The notes under the pieces were generated by a model. The model searched no databases. It saw only the letters and a list, made by a program, of their open reading frames with translations, and had not been told where the DNA came from. A DNA stretch of 11,426 bases from JAUVAV01 sp965371665. Its GTDB lineage: Bacteria > Oederibacteriota > JAAXVQ01 > JAUVAV01. Numbering within the stretch: position 1 is the stretch's first letter; every line of letters starts with the position of its first letter. The DNA lies in the NCBI GenBank assembly GCA_965371665.1, contig CBDUZI010000098.1, positions 1-11,426 on the forward strand, written 5' to 3'. Shown piece by piece: positions 5,628 through 11,426 of this stretch. The translations under genes were made by a program, and so were the position numbers.

Positions 5628-6947
5628 TTAAAATTTATAGCCCACCGATACGCTGGTATTTAAGCTCGGGGTTCTGCCCCCAATCACATTCGGGCCGTCA
5701 AATAAGAGCAGCTTGGATATTACGCCTTCGATAATAAAATCATCGACATTGATGGTAGTGCCTAAAGCGGTGCTTACCGTGGAGACCGCCTTGGATTTGG
5801 AGTCGTAGCTGATTCCGCCCACTTCCCTATCCGCGGAGGTTTTTTTAGTCTCATAAAACATGGAAGCCCGCAAGCACAGCCATGTGGCCATGTTTTTTTC
5901 GACCACAAATTGAAGTGTCGGGAAATACAGGGAGGCAGGATTATTTTTGGCATCAAAGCCGGCGGTCTCGTATTTTTGCTCATCCTGGTATGCTTGATTG
6001 ACAAACCCCAGGGCCAGGCCGGCCAAACCGGTTTCATCCTGCCATAATCCCCCCAGGGCGATGTAAACATCATTGCGGGTCATGGTAAGCGTGGCCGCGT
6101 CGTCGGCGGTTAGGGTATCAGGATCGATATCCACTTTGCCCCCGAAATTGGCATATCCGGCCAACCCAATAATATCAAAGTTTTGGTTCAAGGCATAGGC
6201 CAGTCTAAAGTTGGCATCTATATTCAAGCTGCTAAAAGATGCTTCCTGGCTCAGGGTGGAGGAACTGTAGGTAAAATCATAGGCCGGCAGTCCCATTCCT
6301 AAATCCAGGGCGATGGTAAACATGTCCCACAGCTGATATTCACCGCCCAACCGGGCCTCGATATCACTTAGGGATTTGCTGATATCCGCGGAGAGGGGAA
6401 GGCCTACGGCTTCCTTGCCTTCCACGCCGTTGCCAATATAATTAAATGCCAGGCCGGCTTTCGCAACCTCCCCCAGCGGCAGGCCATAGATAACCCCAAA
6501 AGATTCCACATCATTTAAATCAGTCAGGGAATTACCATCTATAGTGGCGTTTACGTTCATAGTAGGAGAGGTCGCGAGAATCTCGGCATTTAAATTATTA
6601 ATATTCCTGGGAGCATCGCTCAGCGCCCCTTCTTTCAGCAGGCCGAAATTACGCGCCACTTGAATTCCCAGGCTGCCGGGCAGCCCGATCTTGGCCAGTT
6701 CAATAAAAACAAACCCGGTATAAAAATCATTCGCCGCAGATGTCCCTTCTATTCCGAGAAGGATGTTGTAATCCACGATATAAGCCGGGTTGACAAAACT
6801 GTCAGCAGAATCCAGAGCAACGCCGGCCGGCGCATTCTCCGCTATACTTACCCCGCCCAAAACCTCTTTCCGGGCATCCATGGCGAAGGCCGGAGAAACC
6901 GCCCAGGTACTGATTAATCCCAATAGAATACATTTTTTAAAAGACAT
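5628..6947 (-). CDS. Outer-membrane beta-barrel protein (porin/transport-like), intact
   Basis: The 439-residue protein starts at the ATG at 6947. AAGGAG lies 9 bases upstream; the earlier in-frame ATG at 6956 directly abuts that site and is not usable. A signal peptide (MSFKKCILLGLISTWAVSPA, cleavage after AFA) is followed by long alternating amphipathic strands rich in Gly, Tyr and Ala. The chain ends TSVSVGYKF, with the C-terminal aromatic residue recognised by the BAM machinery. It is a stand-alone barrel of the size of porin- or FadL/PorV-like proteins, but no family-specific motif is visible and no substrate can be inferred. It has its own promoter and a leader of about 120 nt. Unlike the secreted-protein genes downstream, its frame is undamaged. 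Confidence 0.75.
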   Translation of the reverse strand: MSFKKCILLGLISTWAVSPAFAMDARKEVLGGVSIAENAPAGVALDSADSFVNPAYIVDYNILLGIEGTSAANDFYTGFVFIELAKIGLPGSLGIQVARNFGLLKEGALSDAPRNINNLNAEILATSPTMNVNATIDGNSLTDLNDVESFGVIYGLPLGEVAKAGLAFNYIGNGVEGKEAVGLPLSADISKSLSDIEARLGGEYQLWDMFTIALDLGMGLPAYDFTYSSSTLSQEASFSSLNIDANFRLAYALNQNFDIIGLAGYANFGGKVDIDPDTLTADDAATLTMTRNDVYIALGGLWQDETGLAGLALGFVNQAYQDEQKYETAGFDAKNNPASLYFPTLQFVVEKNMATWLCLRASMFYETKKTSADREVGGISYDSKSKAVSTVSTALGTTINVDDFIIEGVISKLLLFDGPNVIGGRTPSLNTSVSVGYKF

Positions 6948-6983
6948 AATTTCCATCTCCTTTATAGTCTATAGTTACCGCCT

Positions 6984-7011
6984 GACCGGCTTTTTCCTCT
7001 CCGCCACGGTC
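6984..7011 (-). promoter_or_regulatory. Leader hairpin of the outer-membrane barrel gene
   Basis: GACC-GU-GGC and GCC-GGUC can pair on the transcript (7 base pairs with a two-base bulge; loop of 12 with GGAGAGG). It lies between the promoter at 7078-7107 and the ribosome binding site. On the plus strand it is followed by six T (7012-7017), as with the 5434-5482 hairpin, so it may instead stop antisense transcription. The role is inferred. Confidence 0.35.
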
Positions 7012-7077
7012 TTTTTTCTACCCCGCTTTCCGAATATCCTGCCGGAATTAATTTAGAAAAAATTGCTTTTCAAAAGA

Positions 7078-7107
7078 AGTTTAACAAAAATAAGAATAGT
7101 ACGTCAA
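7078..7107 (-). promoter_or_regulatory. Sigma-70-type promoter of the outer-membrane barrel gene
   Basis: TTGACG (7102-7107), an 18-base spacer and TAAACT (7078-7083) lie on the minus strand. The predicted start is near 7071, about 124 nt before the ATG. The -10 box is weaker (4 of 6) than that of the sister promoter at 5560-5589, but -35, spacing and the ATTTTTGTTAnACTT segment are shared. It lies 80 nt beyond the end of the ABC operon. Confidence 0.5.
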
Positions 7108-7186
7108 CGACAAATTCAGGCAAACCATTTTTGGCTGGTGAATGTTTTTAGCAGGAAGCATTCCCTTCCGCTTTCCCTTAGTACGG

Positions 7187-8287
7187 CTAATTCAGGGTCT
7201 GCCGGAAACGCTTGAAACTTACAGCCACTATGACCAGGGCCATCAATACCATTACTCCCAGGTTGATCCAGAATACCTGGTCATTCCCGCCCTTGAGCAT
7301 GATATTGCGCAGCAGGGTGAGGAAATATTTCAGGGGGTTGAGGTAGGCAATACCAATGAGCGTAGGCGGCATATTCTCGATGGGAAACATCATGCCGGAG
7401 AGCAGAATGCCGGGGAACAGAAAGAGAAAGCTCCCCATCATGGCTTGCTGCTGGTTTCGGGCCAGGGTGGATATCAAGGTGCCGATCGAGACCGTGGTGC
7501 AGACAAATATAAAAGACGACAGGATGAATTTCCAGAACGCGCCTCGCAGGGGCAGACCGAAAATCAGCATGGCCGCCCCTAAAATAATCAGTACCAGAAT
7601 CATGCCCAGAATCAGGAACGGCAGGGTCTTGCCCAAAAGTATTTCCCAATTTCTAATAGGCGCTGAGACCAGGGTCTCAAAGGTTCCGACCTCCTTCTCC
7701 CGGGCCAAAGACATGCTTGTCATAAGGATAGTCAGAATGCATACCAGCATGACCATTACTCCGGGAACCATGAAAAAAGCGGTCTGCATACCGGGATTGT
7801 ACAGCACGCGCAGATCCATGCGGAGCATGGATCTTTGATCCTTTCCGGGATAAGCTTCCTTGATTACTTGCTGTATAACCAACTGAATATAACGCTCTAT
7901 GCCACGCGCCCGAATCATATTAGTGGTATCTACCAGCAGTTGCAGCCGGCCCTCGTTTCTCCCCATGGCCCGGGTTAATCCGCCCGGCGGCGCGATTAAC
8001 ACCGCCTCGGCCCGGCCGGATTGAATCCTGCGATATGGATCCTCGCCCGGCCCCCTGGCCGGCACAAACCAGCCCGAGGCCAGGCAGCGTTCCTCAATCC
8101 TTTGGGCCAGAGTATCCCCGGGCGAGAAGTACACCCCCAGCCGGATATTGCGCACCTCGGTGGATATGGCATAGCCAAAAATCAGGAGTTGCACCACTGG
8201 CGCGACAAATAGCAAAATCCGCATGCGCGGATCGCGCAGGGTCTGGGAAAATTCCTTGCGGAGAAAGCCCTTGATGGTCAGGTTCAT
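7187..8287 (-). CDS. ABC-2 type transporter permease, YbhR-like
   Basis: The 366-residue inner-membrane subunit belongs to an ABC-2 exporter. One N-terminal membrane helix (about 22-41) is followed by a periplasmic domain (about 45-168) and five further helices (about 172-192, 221-243, 253-273, 282-300, 341-357), the ABC2_membrane_3 layout. The coupling segment AREKEVGTFETLVSAPIRNW with EILLGKTLP between helices 2 and 3 and the SGMMFPIENMPP motif match YbhR/YhhJ-type permeases. Its ATG overlaps the stop of the upstream permease gene by 4 bases, so the two are translationally coupled and likely form the heterodimeric channel. The substrate is unknown; related systems export drugs, cations or lipidic compounds. 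It is the last gene of the operon and ends in TAG. Confidence 0.85.
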   Translation of the reverse strand: MNLTIKGFLRKEFSQTLRDPRMRILLFVAPVVQLLIFGYAISTEVRNIRLGVYFSPGDTLAQRIEERCLASGWFVPARGPGEDPYRRIQSGRAEAVLIAPPGGLTRAMGRNEGRLQLLVDTTNMIRARGIERYIQLVIQQVIKEAYPGKDQRSMLRMDLRVLYNPGMQTAFFMVPGVMVMLVCILTILMTSMSLAREKEVGTFETLVSAPIRNWEILLGKTLPFLILGMILVLIILGAAMLIFGLPLRGAFWKFILSSFIFVCTTVSIGTLISTLARNQQQAMMGSFLFLFPGILLSGMMFPIENMPPTLIGIAYLNPLKYFLTLLRNIMLKGGNDQVFWINLGVMVLMALVIVAVSFKRFRQTLN

Positions 8288-9405
8288 GGTTCCAGATCCT
8301 TTTTAAAGCGCTTTAAAGCCAAGCCCACTAAAATAAAATTCAAGAGCAGAAGCATGAGCAGCGGCTGGGCCAATTCCAGCATCCCCGCGCCCTTAAGAAA
8401 GAGACCGCGGCTTATTACCATGAACCAGCGCGGAGCCAGAATAAAGGTGAGGTATTGAAAAAAAGGCGGCATGCTCTCCACCGGAAAAATAAATCCTGAA
8501 AGCAGCAGGGTGGGCAAAAGCCCTGAAATAAAAGCCAACTGCATTGCCAATTGCTGCTGCCGGGTAATTACGGAGATTAGTAATCCCTGGGCCAGGCAGA
8601 GAGTAAGAAACAATAATATCCCGGCCAGGAAAAGCAGGTGGCTTCCCCGGAAAGGCAGTCCGAATTGAAAGCGGGCGATAAGGTATACCATGCCGACGCT
8701 GAGCAGTACCAGGCCCAGATAGGGCGCCAACTTGCCGAAAATGATTTCCAGTGGACGCACCGGCGTGGATAGCAGCAGTTCCATGGATCCGGTCTCCCAT
8801 TCCCGGGCCACGGTTAGGGCGGTTAACAGAATAGATAGTACTCCAATTACCACTACTACCAAGCCGGGCACCACGAACCAGCGGCTGTTCTGTTCCTGGT
8901 TGAACAGAAACCGGGTCTGCAGGCGTAGCGGCTGAATCAGGGGTCCCGGGCTGAATTTTTTCCAGGCCGCCTGCTGAATCCCGGTCAAATATCCGCTGAT
9001 AATACCGGTTGTGGAATTGTCAGCTCCGTCCAGCAGTACTTGTACTCCGGCCGGGCGGCCGGCTCCCAGGTTATTGCTAAACCCCGGTTCAATTATTATT
9101 ACGCCTTTGGCCTGCTCTGTATCCAGAGCGCTCTGCGGGGCCTGGCCCGGAGCAGCCGATTCGAGCTTAAAGAACCGCGAACTCGTAAAAATCTTTAAAA
9201 ATTCGCGCGACTCCCGGGTATTATCCCTATCCGCCGCGATCATATGGATATCCTTTACATTAAAATCAATAGCATAACCGAAAAAGACTACCAGCAGTAT
9301 AGGCAGACCCAGGGCAGTTGCCAGGGTGAATGGATCCCGGCGTACATGCCGGATTTCTTTTCGCGCCATGGACCAAGCCCGGCTGAAGCGGAATCCCGCA
9401 CTCAT
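8284..9405 (-). CDS. ABC-2 type transporter permease, YbhS-like
   Basis: The 373-residue protein has the same layout as its neighbour: helix 1 at about 26-46, a periplasmic domain at about 50-175, then helices at about 177-199, 224-245, 257-279, 285-307 and 345-363. The coupling segment AREWETGSMELLLSTPVRPL, with EIIFGKLAPY, and SGFIFPVESMPP are characteristic of the YbhS family. It overlaps both flanking genes by 4 bases (ATGA), in the order ATPase, ATPase, YbhS-like, YbhR-like, which matches the gene order of ybhGFSR. It would pair with the downstream permease to form the membrane pore driven by the two ATPases. No disruption is seen. Confidence 0.85.
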   Translation of the reverse strand: MSAGFRFSRAWSMARKEIRHVRRDPFTLATALGLPILLVVFFGYAIDFNVKDIHMIAADRDNTRESREFLKIFTSSRFFKLESAAPGQAPQSALDTEQAKGVIIIEPGFSNNLGAGRPAGVQVLLDGADNSTTGIISGYLTGIQQAAWKKFSPGPLIQPLRLQTRFLFNQEQNSRWFVVPGLVVVVIGVLSILLTALTVAREWETGSMELLLSTPVRPLEIIFGKLAPYLGLVLLSVGMVYLIARFQFGLPFRGSHLLFLAGILLFLTLCLAQGLLISVITRQQQLAMQLAFISGLLPTLLLSGFIFPVESMPPFFQYLTFILAPRWFMVISRGLFLKGAGMLELAQPLLMLLLLNFILVGLALKRFKKDLEP

Positions 9406-10331
9406 GCCTCCCCGCCTTCCACCAGGCGGATAAAAACATCCTCCAGTGACGGCTGGATACTCCTGGTTTTAAAATTTTTGGGCATAGTCCGCGCGATTTT
9501 CTCCCAGGCAGCCTGGTTCTGAATTAATACATGATAACGCCGGCCGTAAGGCTGGAGGCAGCCGATCCGGGGATCGAGCTTTAATTTCTCCACCCATTGC
9601 CGCGAACTCCCTAATTCCGGGTTAATCTCGATAAGCGGTTCCGGAAAAGTCTGGGCCTTAAGTCTAGCGGGGGTGTCCAGGGCTATTATTCGTCCTTCCC
9701 GCATCAATGCGATCCGGTTGCACTGCTCAGCCTCTTCCAGATAATGCGTGGTTACAAACATGGTCTTTCCCGCCCTGGCCAGTTTACGGATCAGCGCCCA
9801 GAACTTGTCCCGCACCACGGGCGAGACGCCGGCCGTGGGCTCATCCAGGAACACGCTCTCCGGATCATGCAGCAAGGCCGCGGCCAGGGAGAGCTGCTGC
9901 TTGATTCCGCCGGGTAAATCCTTGACCAGAGTTTTGACCGGGTAATCAAATTTTACAAATTCAAAGAGTTCTCTGGTCCGGCTCTGCAGCACGCCGGGTT
10001 TGAGTTTTCTCAGGCTGGCGGCAAAGGCCATATTCTCGGAGACGGTTAAATCATTATATAAGGTAAACCGCTGGGACATGTATCCCACCTTGGATTTAAG
10101 CGCCTGAACCCCGGATTTGAAATCCCGGCCGGCAACGCGCGCACTGCCCGAGGTTGGCACCAGAAGACCGCAAAGCGCGCGGATAGTCGTAGTCTTGCCC
10201 GCGCCGTTGGCGCCTAAAAAACCGAATATCTCTCCCGGCTTAACTGTAAAGGAAATATTATCCACGGCAATAAAATCGCCAAAGCGGATGGTGAGATCCT
10301 TAACCTCCACGGCCCAGGCTTGCTTTCTCAT
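9402..10331 (-). CDS. ABC transporter ATP-binding protein matching the second half of YbhF
   Basis: This is a 309-residue nucleotide-binding domain. Walker A is GANGAGKTT (40-48), Q-loop Gln 87 is in YMSQRFTLYNDLTV, and Walker B is SVFLDE (159-164) with the catalytic Glu. The H-loop His 196 lies in TTHYLEEAEQC. The signature is LPGGI (139-143) instead of LSGG, and the D-loop is GVSP (168-171) instead of GVDP. The C-terminal extension (about 230-309) ends SLEDVFIRLVEGGEA, as in YbhF-type ATPases. E. coli YbhF carries both domains in one chain; here the second is a separate gene, overlapping the first by 4 bases. It should heterodimerise with the product of 10328-11062 and power the two permeases. 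Confidence 0.85.
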   Translation of the reverse strand: MRKQAWAVEVKDLTIRFGDFIAVDNISFTVKPGEIFGFLGANGAGKTTTIRALCGLLVPTSGSARVAGRDFKSGVQALKSKVGYMSQRFTLYNDLTVSENMAFAASLRKLKPGVLQSRTRELFEFVKFDYPVKTLVKDLPGGIKQQLSLAAALLHDPESVFLDEPTAGVSPVVRDKFWALIRKLARAGKTMFVTTHYLEEAEQCNRIALMREGRIIALDTPARLKAQTFPEPLIEINPELGSSRQWVEKLKLDPRIGCLQPYGRRYHVLIQNQAAWEKIARTMPKNFKTRSIQPSLEDVFIRLVEGGEA

Positions 10332-11062
10332 CGGCGTCCTGCCTTTTGGCGTTTTAAAAATAATTCCTCAAAATTCGCGGCTTTTTCCTGCCGCAACACG
10401 CTGAGCGGCTCGCCTGCGGCCATAATTTTTCCCTCGTCGAGCACCAGTACCCGGCTGCAGCGTTCTGCCTCGTCCATATAGGCCGTGGACATAATAACCA
10501 GAATTTTTTGCCTGACCAGACGGTAAAGCAAATCCCAGAACTCCCGGCGGCTGATGGGATCCACTCCATTAGTCGGTTCATCCAGCAGCACCACATCCGG
10601 CGACTGCAATAGCGCGCACATCAATCCCAGTTTTTTATACATTCCGCCCGAGAGTTTTCCGGCCGGCCTATCCTGAAATGGTTCCATACGGGTCAGATGC
10701 AGTAGTTCCGCTCTGCGCTTCTGGAAAACTTTTTCGGAAATCAGGTAGAGGTCGCGGAAAAATTCCAAGTGCTCGGCTACGGAGAGATCCGGATAGAGGC
10801 TCTGCTGCTGGGGCATGTAGGCTATGCCGGGCCGCACCCGCTCAAAGGCTATGGGTTGTTGATTGTCCCGATAAATACACTCCCCGGAATCTGGGAAGAG
10901 CAGTCCCATTAAAATGCGTATCAGGGTGGTTTTTCCGGCCCCGTCCGGCCCTATCAAGCCGTAGAGCAGCGCGGACTCAAAACCGGCGGTCACGCCGGCC
11001 AGGGCCTGGTTGGGACCCAGACGTTTGCTGAGGTTTTTTATCCGGATGCTGATGTGGGCCAT
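10328..11062 (-). CDS. ABC transporter ATP-binding protein matching the first half of YbhF, lacking the H-loop histidine
   Basis: This is a 244-residue nucleotide-binding domain. Walker A is GPDGAGKTT (38-46), with the Asp typical of the first YbhF domain, and Q-loop Gln 85 is in YMPQQQSLYPDLSV. The signature is a canonical LSGGM (137-141), Walker B is VVLLDE (157-162) and the D-loop is GVDP (166-169). The H-loop reads STAYMDEAE, with Ala 194 where the switch His is expected; first-half YbhF domains also lack this His. AGGGA lies 7 bases before the ATG. The gene follows the HlyD-like gene after a repeat-filled gap of about 90 nt and overlaps the second ATPase gene by 4 bases. Confidence 0.85.
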   Translation of the reverse strand: MAHISIRIKNLSKRLGPNQALAGVTAGFESALLYGLIGPDGAGKTTLIRILMGLLFPDSGECIYRDNQQPIAFERVRPGIAYMPQQQSLYPDLSVAEHLEFFRDLYLISEKVFQKRRAELLHLTRMEPFQDRPAGKLSGGMYKKLGLMCALLQSPDVVLLDEPTNGVDPISRREFWDLLYRLVRQKILVIMSTAYMDEAERCSRVLVLDEGKIMAAGEPLSVLRQEKAANFEELFLKRQKAGRR

Positions 11063-11077
11063 GTTTTAATCCCTGCT

Positions 11078-11107
11078 GGGGGCGGGCACGGAGGCCCGCC
11101 CCTACGG
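11078..11107 (-). repeat. GC-rich palindromic repeat, copy A
   Basis: Perfect 9-base arms GGGGCGGGC (11079-11087) and GCCCGCCCC (11094-11102) surround a 6-base loop. On the minus strand it reads CCGTAGGGGCGGGCCTCCGT followed by GCCCGCCCCC. It matches copy B over nearly its whole length in the same orientation. It ends a few bases before the ribosome binding site of the ATPase gene. It resembles REP-like intergenic palindromes. Confidence 0.65.
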
Positions 11108-11130
11108 TATTTTAAATCATCGGGTCGCAA

Positions 11131-11158
11131 GGGGCGGGCACAGGGGCCTGCCCCCTAC
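11131..11158 (-). repeat. GC-rich palindromic repeat, copy B, supplying the hlyD-like stop codon
   Basis: The arms GGGGCGGGC (11131-11139) and GCCTGCCCC (11146-11154) carry one mismatch that becomes a wobble pair. On the minus strand it reads TGTAGGGGGCAGGCCCCTGT followed by GCCCGCCCC. The TAG that ends the HlyD-like frame (11155-11157) is the TAG of the repeat's GTAGGGG edge, so the insertion probably defined or shortened the protein's C-terminus. It lies 23 bases from copy A. Confidence 0.6.
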
Positions 11159-11379
11159 ATCTGCGTTTCCGTTAATTTTACCTCAATGGTCATTCCGGGT
11201 TTTAATGTTTCTTCGGGATTGGGAAATAATATTTTTACTCCATATACCAGACGAGCGCGTTCATTCCGGGTCTGGACATTCTTAGGCGTGAATTCCGCTT
11301 CCTTGCGGATCATGGCTATCCGGCCTGGAAAAAACCGGCCCGGCATCTCCGGCAGCATACCCTTCACTTCCTGCCCTAG
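11155..11379 (-). pseudogene. HlyD/YbhG-like membrane-fusion protein, C-terminal remnant
   Basis: About 75 codons of an HlyD-family periplasmic adaptor remain: LLGQEVKGMLPEMPGRFFPG, RIAMIRKEAEFTPKNVQTRN, then ERARLVYGVKI and LKPGMTIEVKL. The AEFTPKNVQT...R..LVY motif is typical of the YbhG/YhiI subgroup, where such adaptors bridge the inner-membrane exporter to an outer-membrane channel. The usual length is above 300 residues, so most of the protein (signal anchor, coiled coil, lipoyl domain) is missing. The frame meets a TGA at 11398-11400 inside sequence that looks like a repeat or element edge. A GTG at 11367 could start a short product but would not give a working adaptor. Either the gene is disrupted or the window ends in an unrelated repeat. 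Confidence 0.65.
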
Positions 11380-11426
11380 GAGCCTGTCGGACTTTAGTCA
11401 TTCTCCCCCTTTTGTAAAGGGGGCAG
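11380..11426. repeat. Possible edge of a repeat or mobile element disrupting the hlyD-like gene
   Basis: From about 11380 the sequence no longer fits the HlyD family. It contains AGGAGCCTGTCGGACTTTAG, which resembles an insertion-sequence terminal repeat, then a palindrome with arms CCCCCTTT (11405-11412) and AAAGGGGG (11416-11423) around TGT. Such palindromes are frequent intergenic repeats. The element continues beyond the window, so its type cannot be decided. The resemblance is from memory of common motifs, not a search. Confidence 0.35.

Noticed and set aside
7150..7172. Intrinsic terminator after the ABC operon (AGC-GGAAG / CTTCC-T-GCT stem).
   Set aside because: The stem is imperfect and is followed on the minus strand by TAAAAAC rather than a T-run, so there is no support for termination.
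7142..7838. Plus-strand open frames opposite the YbhR-like permease.
   Set aside because: The minus strand encodes a clear six-helix permease with family motifs; the plus-strand frames have no recognisable domain.

Overview
The window reads as a fragment of a Gram-negative, probably uncultured bacterium. It encodes a signal-peptide-bearing outer-membrane beta-barrel ending in Phe, an HlyD-type membrane-fusion protein, and two proteins ending in FlgD/T9SS-like C-terminal domains of the kind common in Bacteroidota-like and candidate-phylum genomes. I cannot place it more precisely from sequence alone. All supported genes lie on the minus strand, so transcription runs from position 11426 towards 1. 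No tRNA, rRNA, CRISPR array or complete insertion sequence is visible.

Right part (7187-11379): an ABC-2 exporter operon of the YbhG-YbhF-YbhS-YbhR type. It holds the C-terminal end of an HlyD/YbhG-like adaptor, two ATPase genes that together match the two halves of YbhF, and two six-helix permeases. The last four genes are joined by 4-base ATGA overlaps. The ATPase pair is asymmetric: the missing H-loop His in the first, and the altered signature and D-loop in the second, would fall on the same composite ATP site. Two GC-rich palindromic repeats lie between the adaptor gene and the first ATPase, and one supplies the adaptor's stop codon. The adaptor is cut off at its 5' end by a sequence that looks like the edge of a repeat or mobile element.

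Middle (5383-7107): an intact outer-membrane beta-barrel gene with its own likely promoter, leader hairpin and weak terminator. A near-identical promoter follows it and drives a structured leader of about 170 nt. In that leader a strong stem-loop is followed by a second hairpin that sequesters the ribosome binding site of the next gene.

Left part (1-5383): three consecutive genes for large secreted proteins, all broken. The first has an AUA where the start codon is expected and a junction that joins a short beta-propeller-like N-terminus to a C-terminal sorting-type domain out of frame. The second (signal peptide, fibronectin type III, beta-helix, carboxypeptidase-regulatory-like, C-terminal sorting-type domain) has an in-frame TAA and at least one frameshift. 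The third (signal peptide, Ig-like, TIM-barrel-like, FG-GAP propeller) has an in-frame TAA and an in-frame TAG, and coding sequence continues past both and off the left edge. The ABC and porin genes are clean, so the damage is confined to the secreted-protein genes. Gene decay is the simplest reading, though regulated expression of pieces or assembly error cannot be excluded from one sequence.
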